DNA of 54,194 nt, from contig CBFHWY010000007.1 of the NCBI GenBank assembly GCA_965659675.1, positions 1 through 54,194 on the forward strand. Direction: 5' to 3'. A program made the translations under genes and the position numbers. The notes under the pieces were generated by a model. The model made no database searches. It was not told the DNA's origin and worked only from the letters and a program-made list of their open reading frames with translations. The DNA comes from CBFHWY01 sp965659675 (GTDB lineage Bacteria; Bacteroidota; Bacteroidia; Flavobacteriales_G; Salibacteraceae). Below, piece after piece: positions 43,267-51,618 of this stretch (position 1 is the first letter of the stretch; each line of letters opens with the position of its first letter).

Positions 43267-43397
43267 TAAGCGGCTTTTTCAACCTTGCTCTGAGGATCTA
43301 CCTTTGAATACGCAGGACATCGCTCTTTGCTTTTGCAAGAACTCATCATGCTGCCAAACAATAAGATGGAAAATACCAGAAGAATTGCTTTCTTCAT
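43266..43397 (-). CDS. Small 43-aa lipoprotein upstream of ytxJ
   Basis: A 43-codon ORF. It has a basic start, hydrophobic core (AILLVFSILLFGSMM), then SSC with lipid Cys21 and a 22-residue mature part KSKERCPAYSKVD plus a basic/Ala end. The mature Cys-Pro-Ala-Tyr element is notable. It has a perfect -7 box upstream and its TAA overlaps the ytxJ ATG as TAATG. Both features support a real gene that is too short for most length cut-offs. Function unknown. Confidence 0.75.
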   Translation of the reverse strand: MKKAILLVFSILLFGSMMSSCKSKERCPAYSKVDPQSKVEKAA

Positions 43398-43413
43398 TTA
43401 GTATAATTTTAGG

Positions 43414-43421
43414 CAAATATA
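43414..43421 (-). promoter_or_regulatory. Promoter -7 box (TATATTTG) for the lipoprotein-ytxJ unit
   Basis: Minus-strand TATATTTG matches TAnnTTTG, 16 bases before the ATG at 43397. No -33 TTG at 17-23 bp spacing. Confidence 0.55.
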
Positions 43422-43487
43422 AAAGGTATTGGCTTTGTGACCTACTTTACTTAGTTTAAAGAGCATACATTTTTGAACATTTAACCC

Positions 43488-44792
43488 TTGATACTTCGCA
43501 ATCGCTTCTGTTTTCTAAGCTGCCTGGCCTTCATATTTATGGTGCTTGTCTCGTCCTGTAAGAAGGAGTGGCCCATACCAGAGCTGTCAATAGTGAGCCC
43601 TGCTGAAAATACTAGCGTCCGCCCCGGAGACAGATTAAATGTACAATTCAACTTTTCTTCTGATGAGGATGAGGTGAATCTGACTATGGGAATAGTTGAT
43701 GAGACCTTACTTCCTGTTGGACCGAAACAGTCATGGGCCGCATCCGGAACTGAAAGCAATAGGTCAATTGAAATCCCTGACCGCACCTATACGTCCAGGA
43801 ATATTTTTATTAAAGTGGAAATTGATGATGGCAAAGAAACCAATACCAGTTTCTTAAAGCTTAATCTGCTCCTGGAGCAGCGAGATGTAGAGGGATTTAT
43901 CTTTCATTCCAGGGATGGGCTGGAGCATACAATTGAAGTGGAATCAGGAACAGGAGTCGAAATCTTAAGTCTGAATTTTAGTGATGAGGAATTGACCTGT
44001 GCAGTTGTTAATGATCATTTGCTGATCATCGGACAAAAAAATGTGGGGATACGCTGCTACGATTTGAGCACCGCTGAATTAGCATGGTCATATCCTTTGG
44101 AAGAGGAGATCATGTGTTGGACCATAGCTCAGGAAAAGCTTTGGATGGTAGAACGGGGATTTGGGATGAAAAGCTTTGATTGCTACTCTGGAAGTGAATT
44201 CTCGCGGATCCCTCTATCTCGTCCGGAGTTTCAAAAGAATATTGCTGTTTCACAAGAATATGTCCTTTTTCTGGAAGATCATTCAGGTTTTCAGGACAGG
44301 TTGCAATTGAACTTTTCGGCAACAGGATTCGTGTTCCAGGACTTTCTGGTGAACGCGAAATTTGATGATATCTGGGTAGGAGAGTTTGGTGAAATCCTAC
44401 TGGGTCAGCGAACCAATGATGATCTTTATTTTTATGAGTATCGCGTGGCAAGCAATGATATTCAAGACCTGAATGAGCCGTCGCGTAGCTTTTTAGGGAT
44501 CAAAGATTACAGTATCAAACAGAATTATGAATGGCTGTTCATTCTGCGATATGACCAGATACGGGATGAAGATAAGCTTTGGATGAGTAGGGGTAAAAGT
44601 GGGATGTCGGAAGCATTTATTGATACTGATATTCTAAGTTTTCACCCCTCTTTATCTTCTCCTTTTTTCACTATCCAGGATAATGAAGGAAACTGCGATC
44701 GAGTTTCTTTGGAGTTTGGCGTTCCGAATGGAAATTCCTTTATACTAGGGTCACAGAAGACACAGAATTTCTATGATGTCTTGAGCTATTAA
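43488..44792 (+). CDS. Putative propeller-like lipoprotein with N-terminal Ig-like domain
   Basis: 434 aa. A lipoprotein signal ends VSSC (Cys24), then KKEW. Residues about 30-130 are an Ig-like strand pattern (LSIVSPAENTSVRPGDRLNVQF ... IFIKVEIDDGKE). The remainder has repeated beta-strand segments with Trp (ELAWSYPL, KLWMVERGFG, YEWLFILRYD), as in beta-propellers that bind ligands or proteins. The start is TTG: a TAA lies in frame two codons upstream, and the next ATG falls inside the signal peptide. Its stop overlaps the convergent accA stop. Family not recognised. Confidence 0.75.
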   Translation: MILRNRFCFLSCLAFIFMVLVSSCKKEWPIPELSIVSPAENTSVRPGDRLNVQFNFSSDEDEVNLTMGIVDETLLPVGPKQSWAASGTESNRSIEIPDRTYTSRNIFIKVEIDDGKETNTSFLKLNLLLEQRDVEGFIFHSRDGLEHTIEVESGTGVEILSLNFSDEELTCAVVNDHLLIIGQKNVGIRCYDLSTAELAWSYPLEEEIMCWTIAQEKLWMVERGFGMKSFDCYSGSEFSRIPLSRPEFQKNIAVSQEYVLFLEDHSGFQDRLQLNFSATGFVFQDFLVNAKFDDIWVGEFGEILLGQRTNDDLYFYEYRVASNDIQDLNEPSRSFLGIKDYSIKQNYEWLFILRYDQIRDEDKLWMSRGKSGMSEAFIDTDILSFHPSLSSPFFTIQDNEGNCDRVSLEFGVPNGNSFILGSQKTQNFYDVLSY

Positions 44793-45748
44793 CGTCGTTT
44801 TACATTCCCCATTTCTGAGTACTTCTCAACACGCTTTTCGATGAGTTTCTCTGGTTCAAGTTTCAGCAAGCGCTCAAGTTGCTTGTTGATCTCCTTTTTT
44901 AGAATATCGGCCATTTTATCAGGATCAACATGTGCTCCGCCAAGAGGCTCTTTGATGATGCCATCAATGAGCTTATTCTTCTTCATATCATCTGCGGTTA
45001 GTTTCAGTGCTTCTGCAGCCTGCTCTTTAAAGTCCCAGGATCTCCATAGGATGGAAGAACAACTTTCTGGTGATATTACGGAATACCAGGTGTTTTCAAG
45101 CATGAAAACTTTATCACCAACTCCAATACCGAGTGCTCCTCCACTGGCACCTTCACCGATCACAATACAAATGATAGGTACTTTTAATCGGGCCATTTCG
45201 AAGAGATTTCTAGCGATGGCTTCTCCCTGTCCTCTTTCTTCCGCTTCAAGCCCTGGGTATGCTCCAGGAGTGTCGATCAAACAAACGACGGGTTTGTTGA
45301 ATTTTTCAGCCAATTTCATGAGGCGCAAGGCTTTGCGGTAACCTTCAGGGTTTGCCATTCCAAAATTTCTGAACTGACGCATTTTGGTGTTGATCCCTTT
45401 CTGCTGACCAATGAACATCACGGACTTTCCATCGATCATGCCCATTCCACCGATCATGGCTTTGTCATCCTTAACATTTCGATCTCCATGCATCTCGATG
45501 AACTGACCATCAGTTAGCCTTTCGATATATTCAAGGCTATAAGGTCGATCAGGGTGTCGGCTCAATTGAACCTTCTGCCAGGCGCTCAATTTCTTGTAAA
45601 TGTTCTTTCTTGTTTCGTTGATCTTCTTTTGAAGTCCGGAAACAATGGTGTCAACATTCACCTCTTCCTTCTCATTCAACTTTCTCGCATGTTCGAGTTG
45701 ATCATGCAATTCTTTGATTGGTTCTTCAAAATCGAGATAATTCGGCAT
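44789..45748 (-). CDS. accA: Acetyl-CoA carboxylase carboxyltransferase subunit alpha
   Basis: 319 aa, standard length. The N-terminal coiled segment (FEEPIKELHDQLEHARKL) and carboxyltransferase core (HGDRNVKDDKAMIGGMG, PVVCLIDTPGAYPG, ERGQGEAIARNL, IGEGASGGALGIGVGD, SVISPESCSSILWR) are all intact. With AccD it transfers the carboxyl from biotin to acetyl-CoA, giving malonyl-CoA for fatty acids. AccD and the biotin carboxylase subunits are not in the window. A perfect -7 box lies 25 bp upstream. Confidence 0.97.
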   Translation of the reverse strand: MPNYLDFEEPIKELHDQLEHARKLNEKEEVNVDTIVSGLQKKINETRKNIYKKLSAWQKVQLSRHPDRPYSLEYIERLTDGQFIEMHGDRNVKDDKAMIGGMGMIDGKSVMFIGQQKGINTKMRQFRNFGMANPEGYRKALRLMKLAEKFNKPVVCLIDTPGAYPGLEAEERGQGEAIARNLFEMARLKVPIICIVIGEGASGGALGIGVGDKVFMLENTWYSVISPESCSSILWRSWDFKEQAAEALKLTADDMKKNKLIDGIIKEPLGGAHVDPDKMADILKKEINKQLERLLKLEPEKLIEKRVEKYSEMGNVKRR

Positions 45749-45773
45749 ATGCTAAGGCTTTTGCAGCGGGGAC

Positions 45774-45781
45774 AAAGGTAA
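45774..45781 (-). promoter_or_regulatory. Promoter -7 box (TACCTTTG) for accA
   Basis: Minus-strand TACCTTTG matches TAnnTTTG, 25 bases before the accA ATG, in the 55-bp divergent gap shared with ispE. No clear -33 TTG. Confidence 0.6.
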
Positions 45782-45803
45782 ATTATTTGATATTTGGGCC
45801 GCA

Positions 45804-46610
45804 GTGATCTTATTTCCAAATGCGAAAATCAACCTGGGCCTCTTCGTAGAGCGCAGGAGACCAGATGGATACCATGACCTTCAGTCGGTGTTCTACCCCG
45901 TGAAATGGTGCGATGTGATCGAATTTAAGCGCTCAGAGCGTTTTGAGATGTATGCTCACGGAATTCCAATCGATTCAGGTACAGAACAAAACCTCATTTA
46001 CAAGGCCTGGAGGCTGTTGAACTTAAAATACAACATTGATCCAATTGAGTTACACCTATTGAAGAATATCCCAATGGGAGCTGGATTGGGCGGAGGCTCA
46101 GCAGATGCTGCTTTTACCTTGCTTGGATTGAACGAGGAATTTGAACTAGGCCTGGAGCTCGAGGAGCTTGAATCTATTGCCCTGGAAATTGGCAGTGATT
46201 GTCCGTTCTTTATTCACAATCAGCCATCGTTGATATCTGGACGCGGAGAGCAAATGGAGAAGATTGATCTTGACCTCTCTGGAAAGTGCGTCGTAGTCAT
46301 ACATCCTGGTATTCATAGTGCTACGCGAGAAGCCTATGCCGGCATACAACTGGAGCCAGAGCACTTTGATCTCAAGGATTTGTCAAAACTCGATCTGTCT
46401 GAATGGAAATCTGAAGTTTCCAACTCATTTGAGCGCACGATTTTCAAGATTTACCCTGAGATCGCAGATATCAAGAATGAACTTTACGAGAAAGGGGCGA
46501 GCTATGCGAGCATGAGCGGCTCAGGTTCAGCTGTATTTGGTTTGTTTGATTCGGCGCCTGATGCTCAAGAATTCGAAGAACACGAGAACTTCAGGATAAT
46601 TGAACTCTAG
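45804..46610 (+). CDS. ispE: 4-diphosphocytidyl-2-C-methyl-D-erythritol kinase
   Basis: 268 aa GHMP kinase of the MEP isoprenoid pathway; it phosphorylates CDP-ME at the 2-position. It begins FPNAKINLGLFV (Lys8 likely catalytic), then GYHDLQSVFYPV. The ATP-binding loop is PMGAGLGGGSADAA near residue 90, and GSDCPFF contains Asp122, the probable general base. The end has SMSGSGSAVFGLF. The GTG start follows the divergent accA promoter region directly; no ATG precedes PNAKINLGL. Convergent with lptG. Confidence 0.95.
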   Translation: MILFPNAKINLGLFVERRRPDGYHDLQSVFYPVKWCDVIEFKRSERFEMYAHGIPIDSGTEQNLIYKAWRLLNLKYNIDPIELHLLKNIPMGAGLGGGSADAAFTLLGLNEEFELGLELEELESIALEIGSDCPFFIHNQPSLISGRGEQMEKIDLDLSGKCVVVIHPGIHSATREAYAGIQLEPEHFDLKDLSKLDLSEWKSEVSNSFERTIFKIYPEIADIKNELYEKGASYASMSGSGSAVFGLFDSAPDAQEFEEHENFRIIEL

Positions 46611-46615
46611 TTCAT

Positions 46616-47698
46616 TTATTTAGGCGCTTTGATAAAGATGTAGATGCTCAGTCCAGCAAAAATGATGTTTGGTATCCATGTCGAAAGCAATGGATCCAAT
46701 CCCGTGTTCGTTGCGTATACGGCACTAACCTTCATGAAAAGTATATAGCTAACGCAAAGGAAAAGTCCTAATGCAAGGTGAGCACCAATTCCACCCCTGA
46801 CCTTTCTGCTGGATATAGAAACGCCGATGAGCGTGAGGATATAGGATGCAAAGGGCAAGGAAGTACGGGAGTGTTTTTCGATGAGATAAAGCGGCACATG
46901 TTCGTTTCCTTCTTGTTTCATTCGCTCTATGAACTCGTTTAATTCCCCATAGTTCATTGACTGCGTAGCTACGTCTACTCGCCGCTTGAACTCCTCAGGG
47001 TTAATGCCAAAGTTGGTGTCGACGCTTAAGCCCGTCTCAATGCTCTCTTTCATCCCGTCAAAACTCCTTGCCTGATAATTTGTAACCTTCCAACTTTGAC
47101 TGCTGCTATCCCACCGCGCAAAATCGGCAAGCATTTTATAGACCAAAGCGCCATCTTCCCATTTTTCATAGGAGAATTTATATCCAATATCCTGCTGGGC
47201 ATTATAGCTTTCAAAATAGATGAGCTCATCGGGTGGGTTGATGGGTTTGTGGATATTGCGATCAAAATTTCGGTAGGGCATTCTCAGATAGGATTCCTCA
47301 AACGCCAGTCTGTTTCTGTTTGCGTGTGGAATGATCCAGTGATTTAGGCAAAAGGCAATACCAGCTAAAAACGTGGCAGAGATGAAATAGGGAAGTAGCA
47401 TTCTCTTAAAGCTTACACCACTGCTCAATATGGCTACGATCTCCGTATTGCTTGCCATTTTGGAGGTAAAAAAGATGACTGAAATAAAGATCAATAGTGG
47501 AGAAAAGAGATTCCCGAAATAAAGTATGAAATTCAGATAGTAGTCGATGATAATGGCTGAAAGAGGAGCTTTGTGGCTGATGAAATCATCGATCTTCTCA
47601 GAAACATCAAAAACCACAGCAATCAGCATGATCACTCCCAACATGAAGAAGAAAGTGGTCAGAAACTTTCGAATGATATATAGGTCGATCTTCTTCAT
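46616..47698 (-). CDS. lptG: LptG/LptF-type lipopolysaccharide export permease (YjgP/YjgQ family)
   Basis: 360 aa. Six predicted membrane helices lie in two groups (residues about 9-125 and 290-357) around a large beta-jellyroll periplasmic domain. The opening KKIDLYIIRKFLTTFF and SSGVSFKRMLLPY are family features. The protein is the membrane half of the Lpt ABC exporter that extracts lipopolysaccharide and passes it to LptC. Whether it is LptF or LptG cannot be settled, as only one copy is present here. Its start follows tgt with no gap, so both form one operon. Confidence 0.9.
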   Translation of the reverse strand: MKKIDLYIIRKFLTTFFFMLGVIMLIAVVFDVSEKIDDFISHKAPLSAIIIDYYLNFILYFGNLFSPLLIFISVIFFTSKMASNTEIVAILSSGVSFKRMLLPYFISATFLAGIAFCLNHWIIPHANRNRLAFEESYLRMPYRNFDRNIHKPINPPDELIYFESYNAQQDIGYKFSYEKWEDGALVYKMLADFARWDSSSQSWKVTNYQARSFDGMKESIETGLSVDTNFGINPEEFKRRVDVATQSMNYGELNEFIERMKQEGNEHVPLYLIEKHSRTSLPFASYILTLIGVSISSRKVRGGIGAHLALGLFLCVSYILFMKVSAVYATNTGLDPLLSTWIPNIIFAGLSIYIFIKAPK

Positions 47699-48829
47699 TT
47701 AGATCTTTCGGCTCAATTTTGGAACGATCTGATCTTTCCAGGTACGGAACTCGCCATTGAGGATCTTCTCTCGGGCTGTTTCCACCAACCACAAGTAGAA
47801 TCTCAGGTTGTGAGATGAAACGATCATTGGCCCTAACATTTCGTTTGATTGAAATAAATGACGTACATAAGCTTTTGAGTACTGTTCATCAACAAAGCTT
47901 GTACCATTTGGGTCTAGAGTTGAGAAATCCTTTTCCCATTTTTTGTTGCGAATGTTCAGCACTCCTTCACTTGTGAAAACCTGACCGTTTCGTCCATTTC
48001 GACTTGGCATCACACAATCGAACATGTCTACGCCGAGCGAAATACATTCCAATATGTTTGCCGGCGTCCCAACACCCATCAGGTATCTTGGCTTTTCTTC
48101 AGGCAAATGCTCACATACCAATGCTGTCATGGCATAAAGATCTTCATGAGGTTCCCCGACCGATAAGCCTCCAATGGCCATTCCTGGCATGTCGGTATTG
48201 GCGATATAATCTGCTGATTCCTTTCTCAGGTCTTTAAATGTGCTTCCCTGCAAAATAGGAAAGAGCATTTGTTCATAGCCGTATTTCGCATCGTTTTCTT
48301 TAAAGCGTTTAATGCATCTGTCGAGCCATCGATGGGTCATTTCCATTGATTTCCTGGCATATTCGTAGGAAGATGGATAAGGAGGACACTCATCAAAAGC
48401 CATGATGATGTCGGCTCCAATGCTTCTTTGAATATCCATAACGCGCTCCGGACTAAAATGATGTTTGGAGCCATCAATATGAGAGCTGAAGACAACTCCT
48501 TCCTCTGTGATCTTTCTATTGTCTGCCAGTGAATAAACCTGATAGCCTCCACTATCGGTCAGTATTGGTTTTTGCCAGGCATTAAACTGGTGAAGCCCGC
48601 CAGCTGACTCAAGCACATCAAGCCCTGGTCGGAGATAGAGATGGTAAGTGTTTCCCAAAATGATCTGGGCATTGATGTCGCCTTCAATATCTTTTTGGTG
48701 CAGCCCCTTCACCGTCCCTGCCGTTCCAACCGGCATGAAAATAGGTGTTTCGATATCGCCATGAGCTGTTTGCAAGATGCCCGCTCTGGCAGATGACTTT
48801 GGGTCTTTGGATAAAAGCTGGAAGCTCAA
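47699..48829 (-). CDS. tgt: tRNA-guanine transglycosylase without zinc cysteines
   Basis: 376 aa. It replaces guanine-34 by preQ1 in GUN-anticodon tRNAs on the queuosine route. Asp92 in LTDSGGYQV, GGLSVGEP and the nucleophile Asp271 in MFDCVMPSRNGRNG are intact. The usual CxCxxC zinc site after the NIRN strand is replaced by LDPNGTSFVDEQYS (Gly309, Ser311 and Asp314 in the three Cys positions), although the fourth ligand His340 remains. The TTG start is supported by a TTG-N20-TATCTTTG promoter just upstream and the family-typical N-terminus. The gene overlaps none and abuts lptG. Confidence 0.95.
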   Translation of the reverse strand: MSFQLLSKDPKSSARAGILQTAHGDIETPIFMPVGTAGTVKGLHQKDIEGDINAQIILGNTYHLYLRPGLDVLESAGGLHQFNAWQKPILTDSGGYQVYSLADNRKITEEGVVFSSHIDGSKHHFSPERVMDIQRSIGADIIMAFDECPPYPSSYEYARKSMEMTHRWLDRCIKRFKENDAKYGYEQMLFPILQGSTFKDLRKESADYIANTDMPGMAIGGLSVGEPHEDLYAMTALVCEHLPEEKPRYLMGVGTPANILECISLGVDMFDCVMPSRNGRNGQVFTSEGVLNIRNKKWEKDFSTLDPNGTSFVDEQYSKAYVRHLFQSNEMLGPMIVSSHNLRFYLWLVETAREKILNGEFRTWKDQIVPKLSRKI

Positions 48830-48842
48830 GTCGAATTTTGGA

Positions 48843-48873
48843 CAAAGATAACTGAATGAAAGTCTGAACTCAA
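48843..48873 (-). promoter_or_regulatory. Promoter TTG-N20-TATCTTTG for tgt-lptG
   Basis: On the minus strand TTG (complement of 48871-48873) precedes TATCTTTG (complement of 48843-48850) by 20 bases. Both boxes match the Bacteroidota consensus. The predicted start of transcription lies about seven bases before the TTG start codon, consistent with a short leader. Confidence 0.75.
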
Positions 48874-48941
48874 TTGTGAAAAAGTGATAAGCAAAGTGCA
48901 GAATTGGAAGTGATATAAGAGCAATTTTGAATATTGATTCT

Positions 48942-50048
48942 ATGTTGCTTCAAATAGTCTTCATCATAATGCTGTGCGCTTACTTTGTAGTGCTTACATA
49001 TTATTCTGTCTTTTTGATTCCCCTTGTTTTTCGTTTGAAGGATAGTACGGAAGAAAAAACTGAAGCACTTTCGCTTGTGCTTTGTGCTCGAAATGAAGAG
49101 GAGATATTGCTACAGAAAATTCCGCTTCTCCTATCTCAAGATTATCCTAACTATGAGTTGGTGTTGGTTGATGATTGCTCAGTTGACGGCACCTGGGAGA
49201 TCATGAAGGCCTTCGAAAAAAAGGACCCAAGGGTAAAACTTGTTCGCGTAAATGAGAACGACCAATTTTACACAAGTAAGAAATATGCGCTAACACTTGG
49301 GATCAAAGCTGCACAGCATGACCTTATCGTATTTACCGATGCCGATTGTCGGCCCGATTCCAGAACATGGTTAAGAGCCATGAGTAGTACAATGTCAGAA
49401 GGTAAGAAGATCGTACTTGGCTTTGGTGATTATGAAATTCGAAAAGGCTTCCTCAATGCATTGATAAGGTTTGACACTCTACTGATCGCCTTGCAGTATA
49501 TGTCCTTTGCGCGGAATGGATTGGCTTATATGGGTGTAGGCAGAAATCTGGCCTATAGAAAGTCATTGTTTCTGGCAGAAAAAGGCTTCGCAAAGCACCA
49601 ACATATTGATAGTGGTGATGATGATCTTTTTATTGGACAGGCGGCAAACAAGTCGAATACAGCGATCAACTTTAGCAAAGAAGCAAAGACATGGTCCGAA
49701 CCAAAAAGCAGCTTATTGGATTGGGTCAGACAAAAGGGTCGTCATCTTACAACCTACAAGCATTATCGCCCAAAAAATAGTTTTGCGGTCGGACTTTTAA
49801 ATATATCACAGGCACTTTGTTTCACTTTGGGCATCTTTTTTCTGTTTAGCCCGTATTACATTATAAGCGCAAGTCTTTTGACCTTCAAAGGTTTACTGCT
49901 TTCTTTTGTCATGCTAAAGATCAGGAAAGAACATAGTCTGCCTTCATTTATTTTGATTCCATTAATTTGGGAGCTGATATTGTATGCCATTTACCCCTCG
50001 TTTTTTGTTAGTTCGAGGATCTATAAAAAAGGAACGTGGAAGATATGA
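48942..50048 (+). CDS. Membrane GT2-family glycosyltransferase
   Basis: 368 aa from the ATG at 48942 (TTG 48927 is possible). An N-terminal membrane helix precedes a GT-A catalytic domain with VLVDDCSVDGTW, the DxD-type FTDADC, the acidic GDDDLF and a processive-type RQKGRH, a variant of the QxxRW motif. Two or three C-terminal helices follow. Such enzymes make lipid- or polysaccharide-linked glycans at the inner membrane; the product is unknown. It overlaps the sigma factor gene by 4 nt (ATGA). Confidence 0.9.
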   Translation: MLLQIVFIIMLCAYFVVLTYYSVFLIPLVFRLKDSTEEKTEALSLVLCARNEEEILLQKIPLLLSQDYPNYELVLVDDCSVDGTWEIMKAFEKKDPRVKLVRVNENDQFYTSKKYALTLGIKAAQHDLIVFTDADCRPDSRTWLRAMSSTMSEGKKIVLGFGDYEIRKGFLNALIRFDTLLIALQYMSFARNGLAYMGVGRNLAYRKSLFLAEKGFAKHQHIDSGDDDLFIGQAANKSNTAINFSKEAKTWSEPKSSLLDWVRQKGRHLTTYKHYRPKNSFAVGLLNISQALCFTLGIFFLFSPYYIISASLLTFKGLLLSFVMLKIRKEHSLPSFILIPLIWELILYAIYPSFFVSSRIYKKGTWKI

Positions 50049-50644
50049 AGCACCTAAGTGAAAAAGCCCAAAGGGACTATAAGATTGTCCGACGTGCACT
50101 TGATGAGGGTGATCAAAGAGCCTATGGCGAGATCATGCAGCTCTATAGAGATAGCATTTACTTTATGCTTAGGAAGATGGTGAAAAACGAGGTTGATGCT
50201 GAGGATCTGGCGATTGAGACCTTTGGCAAAGCTTTCAAGCGCTTACACCAATATACCCCACAGCATGCCTTTAGCACCTGGTTATTTAAGATCGCTACCA
50301 ACAATTGCATCGATTTCATGCGAAAAAATCGCGCGCAAACAGTATCCTTAGAGAGCGGTGGTACCGACGATGAAGGTGGGGAATACAGTTTGCAGATCCC
50401 AGATTCCAAGCTCACTCCAGAGGAGGAAGCGATCAAAACTCAAAAGATCAAGGTTATGCATGAAGTGGTTTCAGGATTGAAGCCCCGTTACAGAAAGATC
50501 ATTGAATTGAGGTACTTCAAAGAGTTGTCATACGATGAGATCTCACAAGAAATGGATATTCCTCTCGGAACTGTAAAAGCGCAGCTCTATCGTGCTAAAG
50601 AGCTTTTATTCGAAGTGCTAAAGGATCGAAAAGAAAAGATCTAA
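50045..50644 (+). CDS. ECF-type RNA polymerase sigma factor
   Basis: 199 aa. Sigma region 2 (about residues 20-95) includes DAEDLAIETFGKAFKRLHQY and FSTWLFKIATNNCIDFMRK. A Glu-rich linker (LESGGTDDEGGE) leads to region 4 (about 135-195) with LSYDEISQEMDIPLGTVKAQLYRAKELL. There is no anti-sigma gene beside it: the glycosyltransferase precedes it with a 4-nt ATGA overlap and rsmG follows one base after its stop. ATG 50045 is chosen over GTG 50036 because of the overlap. Target genes unknown. Confidence 0.93.
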   Translation: MKHLSEKAQRDYKIVRRALDEGDQRAYGEIMQLYRDSIYFMLRKMVKNEVDAEDLAIETFGKAFKRLHQYTPQHAFSTWLFKIATNNCIDFMRKNRAQTVSLESGGTDDEGGEYSLQIPDSKLTPEEEAIKTQKIKVMHEVVSGLKPRYRKIIELRYFKELSYDEISQEMDIPLGTVKAQLYRAKELLFEVLKDRKEKI

Positions 50645-50645
50645 G

Positions 50646-51266
50646 TTGGAGCTGATCAAAAAATACTTTCCAGACCTTGATCAGGATAGACTAGAGGCCT
50701 TTAGTGCCTTTCATGAGCTTTTTCTTGCGTGGAACTCAAAGATCAACCTGATCTCCAGAAAGGATATGGAGCATCTCGAGGAGCGGCATACGCTTCATAG
50801 TCTGTCAATTGCTAAGTTCATCCAGTTCAAGGAAGGAAGCCATGTAATGGATCTTGGCTGTGGAGGAGGCTTTCCTGGAATACCATTGGCGATATTCTTT
50901 CCAAAAACAGAATTCCTCCTGGTCGATAGTATAGCAAAGAAGATCAAAGTAGTGGACGATATATCAACCCAACTCGGCTTAAAGAACATAAAGGCTGTTC
51001 ACGGAAGAGCAGAAGAAATAAACTCGGAATTTGACTTTGTAGTGAGCCGGGCCGTCGCTCCCATGAATAAACTCTGGTCATGGTCGCGGAACAAGATTCA
51101 CACAAATGAATTAAATGCCATGCCCAACGGTTTGATCGCCCTAAAGGGCGGAGATCTGAGAGTTGAGCTGAACCCTTTCGGAAAACGCGCTATAATTGAA
51201 AGAATTGACATGTATTTCCAGGAAGAATTCTTTGAAACAAAGAAGATCGTCTATCTTCGAAAATGA
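50646..51266 (+). CDS. rsmG: 16S rRNA (guanine-527-N7) methyltransferase
   Basis: 206 aa, standard length. It methylates G527 of 16S rRNA. The N-terminal AWNSKINLISRKD and SAM motif I DLGCGGGFPGIPLA (near 69-82) are diagnostic, as are LLVDSIAKKI and SRAVAPM. The start is TTG one base after the sigma factor stop; no other start fits the conserved N-terminus. Last gene of the GT2-sigma-rsmG operon. Its usual partner genes mnmG, parA and parB are not seen here. Confidence 0.95.
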   Translation: MELIKKYFPDLDQDRLEAFSAFHELFLAWNSKINLISRKDMEHLEERHTLHSLSIAKFIQFKEGSHVMDLGCGGGFPGIPLAIFFPKTEFLLVDSIAKKIKVVDDISTQLGLKNIKAVHGRAEEINSEFDFVVSRAVAPMNKLWSWSRNKIHTNELNAMPNGLIALKGGDLRVELNPFGKRAIIERIDMYFQEEFFETKKIVYLRK

Positions 51267-51292
51267 AATATTCGGAAAAAAGTAAAGATCGC

Positions 51293-51322
51293 TTGTAGGG
51301 AAGTCAAAAAACCCTACATTTG
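51293..51322 (+). promoter_or_regulatory. Promoter TTG-N19-TACATTTG for rpmH
   Basis: TTG at 51293-51295 and TACATTTG at 51315-51322 match the Bacteroidota -33/-7 consensus with the preferred 19-bp spacing. A 25-30 nt leader precedes the ATG at 51353, as expected for a strongly expressed ribosomal protein gene. Confidence 0.85.
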
Positions 51323-51352
51323 CACTCCCAATTTTCGGAACGAATAAGAGTT

Positions 51353-51514
51353 ATGAAAAGAACTTACCAACCTTCCAAGAGGAAGAGAAGAAATAAACAC
51401 GGATTCAGAGAGAGAATGGCTACCAAGAATGGTAGAAAGGTGCTGTCGGCTAGAAGGGCGAAAGGGAGAAAGAGATTGACCGTGTCGGATGAAGTTCCGA
51501 AGAAAGGTCATTAA
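51353..51514 (+). CDS. rpmH: 50S ribosomal protein L34
   Basis: 53 aa, highly basic: MKRTYQPSKRKRRNKHGFRERM followed by TKNGRKVLSARRAKGRKRLTV is the near-invariant L34 sequence. L34 binds 23S rRNA in the large subunit. The ATG at 51353 gives the conserved start; an in-frame TTG at 51320 is part of the promoter -7 box. A clean terminator follows. The usual neighbours rnpA and dnaA are not beside it. Confidence 0.98.
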   Translation: MKRTYQPSKRKRRNKHGFRERMATKNGRKVLSARRAKGRKRLTVSDEVPKKGH

Positions 51515-51532
51515 GTAGTTTTTGGTTTAGAA

Positions 51533-51560
51533 GCCTCTCCTTTTGGAGGGGCTTTTTTTT
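51533..51560 (+). terminator. Intrinsic terminator after rpmH
   Basis: GCCTCTCC (51533-51540) and GGAGGGGC (51545-51552) form an 8-bp stem with one mismatch or G-T pair and a TTTT loop, followed by eight T. It lies 19 nt past the rpmH stop. Confidence 0.9.
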
Positions 51561-51618
51561 GGCCAAAATTCTCTTGAAATGAATCATGCAACTGTTAGAG
51601 AACTGTTAATATCCTCTC

